From an uncultured Lachnospiraceae bacterium (lineage in GTDB: Bacteria; Bacillota; Clostridia; Lachnospirales; Lachnospiraceae): a DNA stretch of 13,407 nucleotides. The position numbers were made by a program, and so were the translations under genes. The stretch is taken from contig CAJUEY010000056.1 in the NCBI GenBank assembly GCA_910585825.1, positions 1 to 13,407 on the forward strand, in the 5' to 3' direction. The notes beneath the pieces are model-generated. The model was not told the origin of the DNA and made no database searches. It saw nothing but the letters and a program-made list of their open reading frames with translations. Of the stretch, positions 6,513 through 13,407 are shown piece after piece (the stretch's first letter is position 1; each line of letters opens with the position of its first letter).

Positions 6513-7148
6513 CTATTGTCCATCCATCAGCTTTCGCACCTTCTCCAACACCGCCTCCAGATACTTAAAACGCACCTTGATTTCTCCTTCCGCCATAATC
6601 TCTGCATACTCCTCTTCCGTCAAAACTGCCTGCAGCTCTTTTTGGGAATTCTCATCAATCACTTCATAGACGCTGCCGGAAAAACAAAGATTCGGATACA
6701 TCACACACCACCAGTTTTCCCCCCTGCCGCTGCCGATTACAACTTTAAGGGCGCGGTAATTCCCCTTTGGAAATGTGTAGTTCCCATATGTCTTTTTCGG
6801 AAAATCCACCTCTCCAATCATAGCCTCTGCCGTATAATCATATCCTTCTTTGGCAATCACCTCTCTGGCACAGTTTTCGATCTGCGCCAGACGGGCGCTT
6901 ACTGCCTGTTCACATTCTTCCAAATCTCCCACATCGGCAAGCTCTTTTCCAAGATAAGCCCCGATCTCATCCCTCACCTTCAATTTTAATTCCTGATCCG
7001 CCTTTGTATCACTGTTTGCAATCACATGAAACCGCAGGATCTGATTTGCAAGCTCACTTTGCAGCTTATGGCTGCGGTATTGATATGCCCCTGTAAAAAG
7101 TACTGCCGCCGCCATAACAGCCGCCCCTGTCTGATATAATTTTTTCAT
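6513..7148 (-). CDS. spoIIR: Stage II sporulation protein R
   Basis: SpoIIR is made in the forespore, secreted across the septum and needed to activate the SpoIIGA protease that processes pro-sigma-E in the mother cell. The 211-residue protein has an N-terminal membrane/signal segment (about residues 7-22). It then shows the hallmark LRFHVIANSDTKADQELKLKVRD (about 38-60) and GNYRALKVVIGSGRGENWWCV (about 129-149), followed by YPNLCF. Length matches the family. ATG 7148 follows GAGAGGA by about 6 nt. It is a stand-alone gene between the ger operon and ispF on the same strand. A sigma-F-like element upstream fits the known forespore control of spoIIR in Bacillus. Confidence 0.95.
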   Translation of the reverse strand: MKKLYQTGAAVMAAAVLFTGAYQYRSHKLQSELANQILRFHVIANSDTKADQELKLKVRDEIGAYLGKELADVGDLEECEQAVSARLAQIENCAREVIAKEGYDYTAEAMIGEVDFPKKTYGNYTFPKGNYRALKVVIGSGRGENWWCVMYPNLCFSGSVYEVIDENSQKELQAVLTEEEYAEIMAEGEIKVRFKYLEAVLEKVRKLMDGQ

Positions 7149-7214
7149 AACAAATCCTCTCTTTTTATCCTTTTACTCCCCATTCCGGGATTCTAATCAC
7201 CATTGGTACAGCAA

Positions 7215-7243
7215 AAGAATTTCCATTTTTGGGATTTATATAC
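7215..7243 (-). promoter_or_regulatory. Possible sigma-F type promoter for spoIIR
   Basis: GTATA (7243-7239) and GGAAATTCTT (7224-7215) resemble the sigma-F boxes GYATA and GGnrAnAMTW. There is one mismatch in the -10, and the 14-nt spacer is slightly short. The position, 66 nt before the spoIIR start, and the known biology support it; the match alone is weak. Confidence 0.35.
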
Positions 7244-7255
7244 AAAAAAATGATA

Positions 7256-9421
7256 TTATTTTTGTTCGTTCAATAAAATTACTTCTATTTTGAAATCATA
7301 TTTCAGATTCCTGATATATTCCTCCGGGTTATTTTTATACTGTTCATAGAGTGTTCTATCCTGCATCCCCAACCTGCAGAAACTGTTGGCAAGATCGATT
7401 CCCGGCGCTGTCAAGAGATCGCCGCCGCTTTTTTTCAACTCTTTTTGAAACAGTTTTTCCAGATTTTCTTTGACTTCTTTTCCTTCTTTTCCCGCTGTGT
7501 CAATGTCGTTCTCCACAACCACCTCCAACGTAATCTTATTGTGATAGAGGATCGGGTTTCTTTTGAAAAAATCTCTTTTCACACGAATCCGCTGTATAGA
7601 AACCGGTGTTTTTTCATCTAAGGAAAAAGAAAGTTTTTTTAATTTCCCCTGAATCAGATAGGACAATACCGCCTCCTGAATGCTGATCTCTCCCTTTAAC
7701 ACACCTCCGGAAACAGCATAATAATTCCGAATAACGGGGAGATTGCCCACACTGTGGAGTACCGGCACCAGTAAAAGCTGTTCTTTGTTTTCCAGATCAT
7801 TGTACAAATCGCCAAGGGTCACGGCGTCCTTTAATTTATAATCTTCCCTGCTCTCAATCATTTCTTCCAGATAGCTTCCGATTGCCGTATCCAGATTCTG
7901 GTCCAGAGCTAAAATCTCTGCGGCGTCTTTGGCAAAAAACAGCAGTGTGTTCCTTGCAATCAGACTTTCTTTCTTGCAGATTTCCAGAAAATTTTCCAGA
8001 CTGTCCCTGTCCTCTGCAAAATCTTCGGATAAAATCAAAACTTTCATATGATTGTAATCCATGATTTTGTTTGTCTCATTGGCATACTTGGAAATTCCCG
8101 TAAAGAAATCCTGATCTTCAATAAAAAAATCGGTTCCCCCGGAACTATTGGCATTCTCATCGGCAATAGCAGAAAGATCCTGAAATTTATAACTGATCTG
8201 ACAGGACTCTTCTCTTTTGTCGATACCCATTGCCAGAGGAAATTTCCGGTTTTCCAGTTCTGCGGTACTGCAGCCGGATAACAGCATCATGCCCGCCAGC
8301 AGAAACATTCCCTGAATTACTTTTTTGCTTCTGCCGTCTTTTTTGTATTTGATACAAAGTGTGGCAAGAAGGGGCAGCAGCACAACAGCGGGGGTGGCGG
8401 CAGACAGGAATATTTGATTCAAACCTTCCGTAAATCCGGCTGAACGATAACTGCATATGGAAATTCCAAAAACAGCGGCGGCAGTAATTACAATCCAGAC
8501 TTTTTCTTTTTTTCCCTTTGTAAACTCTTTCAGATTTTCTGCCGTATAAAACATACTGCTGCTTAACAACGCATACATCGTAAAAAACCAAACCGCCACC
8601 ATAATGGCGTCCTGCCGCTGGAAAAAACCTCCCGGAATCTGAATCATGCTCATTAACGTCACCGCCGGATATTCCAAATCCGCTATGGATTTTGTACCAA
8701 AAATCCCCTGGAGAATCCCATATAAAACCAGCAGGATGCAGCCGCCAAACAGTACTGCCGCGACACAGGCTCCCCGAATTGACTCCTTTTTTTGTGCAAA
8801 GGGAGGTAAAAACATTCCGATTCCCACCAGAGAAAAGACCTCAAAACTAAACAGGCTTCCTTTTAAAACTCCCGGAAATCCTGTTTCATATAAAGGAAAC
8901 AATCGAAAAACTTCCACATCCCTTGCTGCAAAAAACATCATCAGAAACAACGGCGCCATTAAAAACCAAAACAATATTTCATAAACCCTGGCGCGTCCCT
9001 CAATTCCCTGAAAGATTCCATAAACAGCAAGCAGAAGCAGTCCTGCCACAATCCAGTAAAACGACTGCTCTTTTAACAGTTCTGTAATCATTAAATGACC
9101 GAAAATATAAGAGACATACCCTCCCAGACAAAGGTAATAACAGACATAAAAGAGAATTGCCACTGTACCTAGGAAATTGCCAAAACACCTTTTCAGATAA
9201 GCCGGGTAACTTTCCTCTTCCTTCATGGCATTTACCTGCCAGCCGATCAGTATGCAATAACAAAGTCCCGCTCCCATTCCAAGCAAAATTGCAAGCATTC
9301 CGTTTTTCCCTGTTTCTGCAGACAGTGCAGAGGGCAAAAGCAGTGTTCCGATGCCCAGAATATCATAAGTCAGCAGACGAAACATCTGCCTTTTTGAAAT
9401 TTTATTGTTTGTTGAAAACAT
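7256..9421 (-). CDS. Spore germinant receptor, GerAB permease fused to GerAC lipoprotein
   Basis: Residues 1 to about 366 are a GerAB-type APC-superfamily permease. They include LTYDILGIGTLLLPS near the start, many hydrophobic helices, and the family-typical YPAV and RQDAI segments (about 250-272). With no stop the frame runs into a complete GerAC: KK, hydrophobic run, lipobox LLSGC (Cys384, codon 8272-8270), then RKFPLAMGID and the three-domain Ger(x)C body ending at 721. Normally these are two genes of about 365 and 370-400 codons. The lipobox survives, so signal peptidase II could cut the fusion into two mature subunits. No good internal ribosome binding site is visible: ATG 8302 has CAGGGA directly against it. 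I chose ATG 9421, 5 nt after AAGGG, over GTG 9427. The start overlaps gerAA by 20 nt. A sequencing error that removed a stop cannot be excluded. Confidence 0.9.
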   Translation of the reverse strand: MFSTNNKISKRQMFRLLTYDILGIGTLLLPSALSAETGKNGMLAILLGMGAGLCYCILIGWQVNAMKEEESYPAYLKRCFGNFLGTVAILFYVCYYLCLGGYVSYIFGHLMITELLKEQSFYWIVAGLLLLAVYGIFQGIEGRARVYEILFWFLMAPLFLMMFFAARDVEVFRLFPLYETGFPGVLKGSLFSFEVFSLVGIGMFLPPFAQKKESIRGACVAAVLFGGCILLVLYGILQGIFGTKSIADLEYPAVTLMSMIQIPGGFFQRQDAIMVAVWFFTMYALLSSSMFYTAENLKEFTKGKKEKVWIVITAAAVFGISICSYRSAGFTEGLNQIFLSAATPAVVLLPLLATLCIKYKKDGRSKKVIQGMFLLAGMMLLSGCSTAELENRKFPLAMGIDKREESCQISYKFQDLSAIADENANSSGGTDFFIEDQDFFTGISKYANETNKIMDYNHMKVLILSEDFAEDRDSLENFLEICKKESLIARNTLLFFAKDAAEILALDQNLDTAIGSYLEEMIESREDYKLKDAVTLGDLYNDLENKEQLLLVPVLHSVGNLPVIRNYYAVSGGVLKGEISIQEAVLSYLIQGKLKKLSFSLDEKTPVSIQRIRVKRDFFKRNPILYHNKITLEVVVENDIDTAGKEGKEVKENLEKLFQKELKKSGGDLLTAPGIDLANSFCRLGMQDRTLYEQYKNNPEEYIRNLKYDFKIEVILLNEQK

Positions 9422-10895
9422 CCGCACCCTTCTTTCTCAAACGTATTCTCTGATCTCTTTTTGCATAGATCGGCCTGCGCCGCATCAAAAACAGAGGCTG
9501 CCGGATCAGAGAATCCCGCTCGTCTTCATATCCGTTTAAATCCGCTCCCACAAAAGGCGTCAAATAGGGAATTCCAAAACTTCTAAGGTGGGACAAATGA
9601 ATCATTACAAGCAGCAGTCCGTACAAAAATCCATAAAAGCCCAGCCAGGAGCAGAGGAAAATAAATGCAAATTTAATCAAGCGAAATGCCGTGGCAAATT
9701 CTTCATTGGGAATTGCAAAGGAACAAAGGGCCGTAAATGCCACTACGATAACCACAATAGGGCTTACGATATTCGCTTCCACTGCAGCTTGTCCGATAAT
9801 CAATCCTCCTACAATTCCAATGGTATTGCCCATAGCTCCCGGCAGACGCACCCCTGCCTCCCGCAGAAGCTCAAAAGCAATCTCCATAATCAAAACCTCT
9901 ACTACCGCCGGAAAAGGCACCCCTTGTCTTGCAGCTGCAAAAGACAACAAAAGCGTTGTCGGCAGTATCTGGGTATGAAAATTCGTCACTGCCAGATAAA
10001 GCCCCGGCACCGTCATTGCAAAAAACGCCGCCAGATACCGCAGCAGTCTTCCAAAAGACGCGATCTCCCAGCGGTTATAGTAATCATCACTGGTTTTGAT
10101 AAATGAATTATAATCGGAAGGCAATATCAATCCCACCGGAGAGTTATCGGAAAGCACCACCACTCTCCCCTCCAGAATCGCCATTGCCGCCCGATCCGGC
10201 CTCTGCGTCGTCTGGAACTGAGGAAATGGAGAATACCATTTTTCTTCGGAAAGCTGCTCTACCATTCCACTGTCTAAAATACCGTCTATCTCATAGCGGT
10301 TTAACCGACGTTCTATTTCTTCTAACAAACTTGGATAGACTAAATCTTCCATATAGACAATATCTACATTGGTATTTGATCTCGTTCCCATTTTTAATTC
10401 TTTTACTTTTAAATTGGGTGTTCGGAGTCTCTTCCGAATCAATGCCGTATTGATCTTTATGGAGTCTGCAAATCCTTCTTTGGAACCTCGAATTACCTTT
10501 TCCGATTCCGGCTCCTGCACTCCCATAGAGGGATATCCTTTATCCGGAATCTTAACGGCTTTATCAAACCCGTCTACAAACAAAATTACATCGCCGGCAA
10601 ACATACCCCCTGCCGCTTCTTCTATCGTGTCAAACAATGTCATATCGGAAATTCCAAGGGCGTTTTTTTCAAGACTCTCGTAAATTTCTTTTTTGGACAT
10701 CAGGCAGAATTTATTTAATAATTTTCCCACGACGGAATTTTCAAACAGAAAGCTGCCTCCGGTCACTTCTATATATGCGATAAAACAGCCAATATCTCTT
10801 TTTGCCCCCAGCTCCATGGTCTTCTTTTTAATATCTGCAGATTCTCCCAAAAGCGCCAGAAAAGCTTCTTTGTTTTTACTCAGTTCCTTTTCCAT
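9402..10895 (-). CDS. gerAA: Spore germinant receptor A subunit (GerA/SpoVAF family)
   Basis: GerAA is the integral inner-membrane A subunit of nutrient germinant receptors. The 497-residue product has a soluble N-terminal half with the conserved QTTQRPDRAAMAILEGRVVV segment and SDNSPVG (about residues 228-254). A membrane half begins near 290. It includes PFPAVVEVLIMEIAFELLREAG and the glycine-rich IGIVGGLIIGQAAVEA signature, and ends RRRPIYAKRDQRIR. I chose ATG 10895 (AGGA 9 nt upstream). The longer in-frame GTG at 10940 lies in the loop of the gntR terminator. It overlaps the fused GerAB-GerAC gene and so forms a two-cistron receptor operon. Promoter control is expected to be by sigma-G, but I could not find a convincing sigma-G box. 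Confidence 0.93.
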   Translation of the reverse strand: MEKELSKNKEAFLALLGESADIKKKTMELGAKRDIGCFIAYIEVTGGSFLFENSVVGKLLNKFCLMSKKEIYESLEKNALGISDMTLFDTIEEAAGGMFAGDVILFVDGFDKAVKIPDKGYPSMGVQEPESEKVIRGSKEGFADSIKINTALIRKRLRTPNLKVKELKMGTRSNTNVDIVYMEDLVYPSLLEEIERRLNRYEIDGILDSGMVEQLSEEKWYSPFPQFQTTQRPDRAAMAILEGRVVVLSDNSPVGLILPSDYNSFIKTSDDYYNRWEIASFGRLLRYLAAFFAMTVPGLYLAVTNFHTQILPTTLLLSFAAARQGVPFPAVVEVLIMEIAFELLREAGVRLPGAMGNTIGIVGGLIIGQAAVEANIVSPIVVIVVAFTALCSFAIPNEEFATAFRLIKFAFIFLCSWLGFYGFLYGLLLVMIHLSHLRSFGIPYLTPFVGADLNGYEDERDSLIRQPLFLMRRRPIYAKRDQRIRLRKKGADVFNKQ

Positions 10896-10920
10896 ATATT
10901 CACATCCTGTTTCGCAAACT

Positions 10921-10950
10921 AAAAATAGGAATAGATGCACTCTATTCCTA
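10921..10950 (-). terminator. Intrinsic terminator after gntR
   Basis: On the minus strand TAGGAATAGA (10950-10941), a 5-nt loop GTGCA, and TCTATTCCTA (10935-10926) form a perfect 10-bp stem followed by TTTTT. It separates the ispE-gntR operon from gerAA, which starts only 25 nt further on. Confidence 0.88.
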
Positions 10951-10960
10951 CTCTAGTATC

Positions 10961-10980
10961 TTCTGTTTTATTCTGTTTTA
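10961..10980. repeat. 10-bp tandem duplication at the gntR stop
   Basis: TTCTGTTTTA occurs twice in direct succession (10961-10970 and 10971-10980). The second copy contains the gntR stop codon. It is probably a simple replication-slippage duplication. Confidence 0.7.
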
Positions 10981-11649
10981 TTCCTGTCTGCGGATAATAT
11001 TGCGGACTTCATTTGCCTGATTGATCATATGATTTTTCATCATCTCTGCCACAAAATCCTTTTTCCTGTGCTTTAAGCCTTCTATGATCTGTCTGTGTTC
11101 TTTCATCAGATGAGGATAATTCTTCTCATTTTTTAAATATTCAATCCGGTAGCGGTAAATCTGCTCTCTCAAATGGCTGAGCATCTGCATCAGCTTGGAA
11201 TTTCTGGCTGCATTGTATATAATATCGTGAAAATCAATGTCCGCCTTGGCAATTAATTTGATATCTCCTGTTTGGATGACCCGCTCAAATTCCGATACTT
11301 TTTCTTCCAAAAGGAGAATCTGCTCTTCTGTGATATTATCACAGGCAAGCTGTACTGCCAGAATTTCCAGCGCCTCCCGGATTAACAGCACATCTTCCAT
11401 ATCTTTTTCTGTCATTTTGGCAACCTCAGCGCCTCTCCTTGGCACTGTAACGACCAACCCTTCCTGCTGCAGCATATGAATTGCCTCCCGGATCGGCGTA
11501 CGGCTTACACCCAGTTTCGACGCCAGATGCAGCTCCATCAACCGCTCGCCCGGTTTTAAATCTCCTCTTAGAATCGCCTCGCGCAATGTCTGGAACACTA
11601 CATCTCTCAAAGGCAGATATGCATTGGCATTTAATTCTAAATCTTCCAT
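10978..11649 (-). CDS. GntR-family transcriptional regulator, FCD (FadR-type) subfamily
   Basis: A 223-residue regulator. Residues about 11-77 form the winged helix-turn-helix: the GntR signature ILRGDLKPGERLMELHLA, recognition region LGVSRTPIREAIHML, and wing VPRRGAEVA. Residues about 87-215 form the all-helical FCD ligand domain, with candidate metal ligands Asp137/His141 (DIDFH), His185 (EHRQ) and His207 (NHM). FCD regulators usually bind a small organic acid; the ligand here cannot be read from the sequence. It starts 11 nt after ispE with GGAGGGAG upstream, so the two are co-transcribed. A palindrome of the kind bound by this subfamily lies at the ispE promoter, which suggests autoregulation. 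A strong terminator follows. Confidence 0.9.
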   Translation of the reverse strand: MEDLELNANAYLPLRDVVFQTLREAILRGDLKPGERLMELHLASKLGVSRTPIREAIHMLQQEGLVVTVPRRGAEVAKMTEKDMEDVLLIREALEILAVQLACDNITEEQILLLEEKVSEFERVIQTGDIKLIAKADIDFHDIIYNAARNSKLMQMLSHLREQIYRYRIEYLKNEKNYPHLMKEHRQIIEGLKHRKKDFVAEMMKNHMINQANEVRNIIRRQE

Positions 11650-11660
11650 ACTCCCTCCAT

Positions 11661-12533
11661 TTATCTTCTTCGATCATTATAAATCCCAGTCAAATAAACC
11701 CATTTGGCAAGTCCCTGATCATACAGAGTCTGATAGGCAGCTTTTGCCGTTTTTTCATCTTCAAACAGCCCAAATACCGTAGGTCCGCTTCCGCTCATCA
11801 TCGCATTCAAAGCCCCGTTTTTTATCATGCAGTCTTTGATTTTTGCTACAACCGGATATTTGGGAATGGTCACAGATTCCAGTACATTGCCCATACAATC
11901 CGCCGTCTTTTTCAGATTCTTCTCTTTCATGGCGGCAATCTGGGCGTCTATATCCGGATGCAGGACATTGTCCAGTTTCAGGTTCCCATATACAAACGCA
12001 GTAGATACATGTATCCCCGGCTTAGCCACCAGAACCGGGCATTCCATCATAGAAGGGAGCTCTGTCAATTTTTCACCGATTCCTTCTGCCAGCGCAGTTC
12101 CCTGCATCAGACAATACGGCACATCTGCTCCGATTTTTACCCCAAGCTCCATTAACCGGGGAAGCGTAAGCCCAGTCTGAAATAATTCATTCATGCTATA
12201 TAAAACAGCCGCTGCATCAGAACTGCCGCCCGCCATTCCTGCGGCTACGGGAATGTGCTTTTTTAAATCTACTGTGACGCCTTCTGAAATTCCACAGGCG
12301 TCTAAAAACAGTTTTGCCGCCTTGTAAATCAGATTGTTCTCATCCACCGGAAGGAATTTCAAATTCGCAGTTATGGAAATCTTTTGATCTTTCGTTTTGC
12401 TGATATTTAAATCATCATATAAGTCAACGGTCTGCATGATCATTCTTACTTCATGATACCCGTCTTCTCTCCTCCTTAATACATCAAGCCCAAGATTTAC
12501 TTTTGCATAAGCTTTTACACGAATCTGTTTCAT
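11661..12533 (-). CDS. ispE: 4-diphosphocytidyl-2-C-methyl-D-erythritol kinase
   Basis: IspE phosphorylates CDP-methylerythritol with ATP in the MEP isoprenoid pathway. This is a 290-residue GHMP kinase of normal length. It shows AKVNLGLDVLRRREDGYHEV (about 10-29; Lys11 in the active site), the glycine/serine-rich ATP loop PVAAGMAGGSSDAA (95-108), the catalytic Asp137 in GADVPY, and the C-terminal GHMP motif SGSGPTVFGLF. ATG 12533 has AAGGG about 10 nt upstream. It is the first gene of a two-gene operon with gntR and has its own sigma-A promoter and a palindromic operator. Linking a core isoprenoid gene to a metabolite-sensing repressor is notable, because the operator would make ispE subject to control. 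Confidence 0.96.
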   Translation of the reverse strand: MKQIRVKAYAKVNLGLDVLRRREDGYHEVRMIMQTVDLYDDLNISKTKDQKISITANLKFLPVDENNLIYKAAKLFLDACGISEGVTVDLKKHIPVAAGMAGGSSDAAAVLYSMNELFQTGLTLPRLMELGVKIGADVPYCLMQGTALAEGIGEKLTELPSMMECPVLVAKPGIHVSTAFVYGNLKLDNVLHPDIDAQIAAMKEKNLKKTADCMGNVLESVTIPKYPVVAKIKDCMIKNGALNAMMSGSGPTVFGLFEDEKTAKAAYQTLYDQGLAKWVYLTGIYNDRRR

Positions 12534-12572
12534 GGTTTTCGTTCACCCTTTCTCCTCTGTACATTCGCATTC

Positions 12573-12599
12573 ATGTATTGTATTTTGTATACAATACAT
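12573..12599. promoter_or_regulatory. Palindromic operator for the GntR regulator
   Basis: Arms ATGTATTGTAT (12573-12583) and ATACAATACAT (12589-12599) are perfect inverted copies around TTTGT. Inside lies TTGTATACAA (12585-12594), the perfect-palindrome core described for several FCD-type GntR regulators. The site begins at the -10 box of the ispE promoter and covers the expected start of transcription, a classic repressor position. That the cognate protein is the downstream GntR is inferred. Confidence 0.75.
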
Positions 12600-12625
12600 T
12601 TTACCATCTCATAAAAAAAAGTCAA
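12598..12625 (-). promoter_or_regulatory. Sigma-A promoter of ispE-gntR
   Basis: TTGACT (12625-12620) and TAAAAT (12603-12598) are each 5/6 consensus with a 16-nt spacer. The -10 overlaps the first two bases of the palindromic operator. An A/T run (eight T on the minus strand) fills the upstream part of the spacer. Confidence 0.8.
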
Positions 12626-12651
12626 TTCTACTTTATTTTTTCTTCCGGCTT

Positions 12652-12659
12652 GCCGATAC
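12652..12659 (+). promoter_or_regulatory. Sigma-28 (SigD/FliA)-like -10 element
   Basis: GCCGATAC matches the flagellar sigma-28 -10 consensus GCCGATAA/T at seven of eight positions. It lies 56 nt before the start of the downstream plus-strand gene. The -35 region, expected as TAAA about 15 nt upstream, is poor (TTAT), so this is a half-supported promoter. Confidence 0.4.
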
Positions 12660-12715
12660 AAATATTGATACCAAATTATATGGATATTTTTATTATGCCA
12701 AGGAGGGTTCGTATT

Positions 12716-13330
12716 ATGAGTAGTGTTGGTGCAGTTAACAATTCTTCCTATTATACGCCGGCTAGCAGCAGTTCCAAGAAATCTGCTGAGACGGACAATA
12801 CGAAGAAATCCACAGAAAGCACACAGAAAAACGAAGGTGTTGTATACGAGAAAAGTTCTTCTACCAAAAGCAGTAATTACGTAAAAGACAATACTGCCAT
12901 CGTCAATAAGTTAAAAGCTGATGCAGAGGCAAGAATTTCTCAGATGAGAGACCTGGTATCACAGATGATGTCGCAGCAGGGTTCTACCATTGGCAAAGCT
13001 GACAGTATGTGGCGTTTCTTAGCCAATGGCAATTTCACTGTTTCTGCTGACGTAAAAGCACAGGCACAGAAAGATATTGCAGATGACGGTTACTGGGGCG
13101 TAGAGCAGACTTCCAACCGTATCGTAGATTTTGCAAAAGCGCTTAGCGGCGGTGATTCCGAGAAAGCGGACAAGATGATTGAAGCTTTTAAGAAAGGTTT
13201 TGAACAGGCTACCAAGAGCTGGGGCAAAACACTTCCGGATATTTCTCAGAGAACCTATGATGCAGTATTGAAAAAATTAGATTCCTGGAAAAACGGTACG
13301 GAATCTGTTTCTTCTTCTGACACCGAATAA
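12716..13330 (+). CDS. Hypothetical soluble protein resembling the DUF5610 family
   Basis: A 204-residue protein starting at ATG 12716, 8 nt after a strong AAGGAGGG; the longer in-frame start is not supported. Residues 1-60 are low complexity, rich in Ser, Lys, Thr and Asn (MSSVGAVNNSSYY...). The rest is helical. Its C-terminal part, GYWGVEQTSNRIVDFAKALSGG (about 125-146) followed by KKGFEQATKSWGKTLPDISQRTYD (about 159-182), follows the pattern I know from DUF5610 proteins (YYSPExTAxRIVDFA ... GFxxAxxxLG.LP..v...t). No signal peptide or membrane helix is seen. It is divergent from ispE and monocistronic in view. The strong RBS and frequent GTA, GCA and CGT codons suggest good expression. Function is unknown; the family is often seen in motile bacteria, and a sigma-28-like element upstream agrees, but the assignment is by memory of the pattern. 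Confidence 0.8.
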   Translation: MSSVGAVNNSSYYTPASSSSKKSAETDNTKKSTESTQKNEGVVYEKSSSTKSSNYVKDNTAIVNKLKADAEARISQMRDLVSQMMSQQGSTIGKADSMWRFLANGNFTVSADVKAQAQKDIADDGYWGVEQTSNRIVDFAKALSGGDSEKADKMIEAFKKGFEQATKSWGKTLPDISQRTYDAVLKKLDSWKNGTESVSSSDTE

Positions 13331-13357
13331 TTCATCCAGTAAATGGTACAATAAAAG

Positions 13358-13407
13358 GGGCTGTCGCTTTAACGAATGAAAATTCGTGAGGCGTCAGCTT
13401 CATTTTT
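13358..13407 (+). terminator. Intrinsic terminator after the plus-strand gene
   Basis: Outer arms GCTGTCGC (13360-13367) and GCGTCAGC (13391-13398) pair with one mismatch. Inner arms ACGAAT (13372-13377) and ATTCGT (13382-13387) close a GAAA tetraloop. TTCATTTTT follows and runs to the window end. The AAAAGGGG on the left side could let it work weakly in the other direction. Confidence 0.85.

Noticed and set aside
10896..10940. GTG start extending GerAA by 15 residues
   Set aside because: The GTG is in the loop of the gntR terminator and the extension has no family resemblance; ATG 10895 has a usable AGGA.
10896..10977. Sigma-G promoter for gerAA
   Set aside because: No GnATR/CATnnTA pair with about 18-nt spacing could be found; the candidates near the terminator fail at the -10.
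1..13407. CRISPR arrays, tRNA/rRNA genes, integrases, transposases, toxin-antitoxin pairs, biosynthetic clusters
   Set aside because: No regularly spaced repeats, cloverleaf-like sequences or matching protein motifs were seen on either strand.

Overview
The window looks like a chromosomal segment of a spore-forming Clostridia bacterium, most likely a Lachnospiraceae member. The basis is the endospore gene content (sigH, spoIIR, a gerA-type operon), a cysteine T-box, the MEP isoprenoid genes ispE and ispF, strong AGGAGG-type ribosome binding sites and moderate-to-low GC. The assignment rests on gene content and protein style, not on a database search. Nearly everything is on the minus strand, so transcription runs right to left. 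Only the genes at the two edges lie on the plus strand.

In transcription order: (1) ispE and an FCD-type GntR regulator form a two-gene operon with a clear sigma-A promoter. A TTGTATACAA-centred palindrome overlaps its start region and is probably the regulator's own operator. (2) After an intrinsic terminator comes the germinant-receptor operon: gerAA, then one ORF that carries both GerAB and GerAC. (3) spoIIR follows, then an unlisted 47-codon membrane-protein gene and ispF. (4) The ispF stop codon lies inside the -35 box of the next promoter, which drives a complete cysteine T-box leader and the operon cysE-cysS-mrnC-rlmB-sigH. This matches the classic Bacillus/Clostridium cysE...sigH order, but yacP is absent and there is no rpmG-secE-nusG after sigH.

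The left edge is a scar. A substrate-binding lipoprotein gene follows sigH, but its last 25 codons look foreign and its start is odd. Facing it on the plus strand is the end of a histidine kinase reading frame that shows the N-box and then loses its homology. About 190 bp of AT-rich sequence with an imperfect inverted repeat separates the two broken reading frames.

On the right, divergent from ispE, is a plus-strand gene for a soluble protein resembling the DUF5610 family. It has a GCCGATAC element of flagellar sigma-28 type upstream and ends in a strong hairpin terminator at the window edge.

The observations most worth following are the GerAB-GerAC fusion with an internal lipobox, the ispE/gntR operator, the CxxCxxC tail on IspF, the overlooked small membrane protein, and the double-truncation scar. 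I see no CRISPR array, tRNA, rRNA, intact transposase or phage gene, and no clearly new defence or biosynthetic system.
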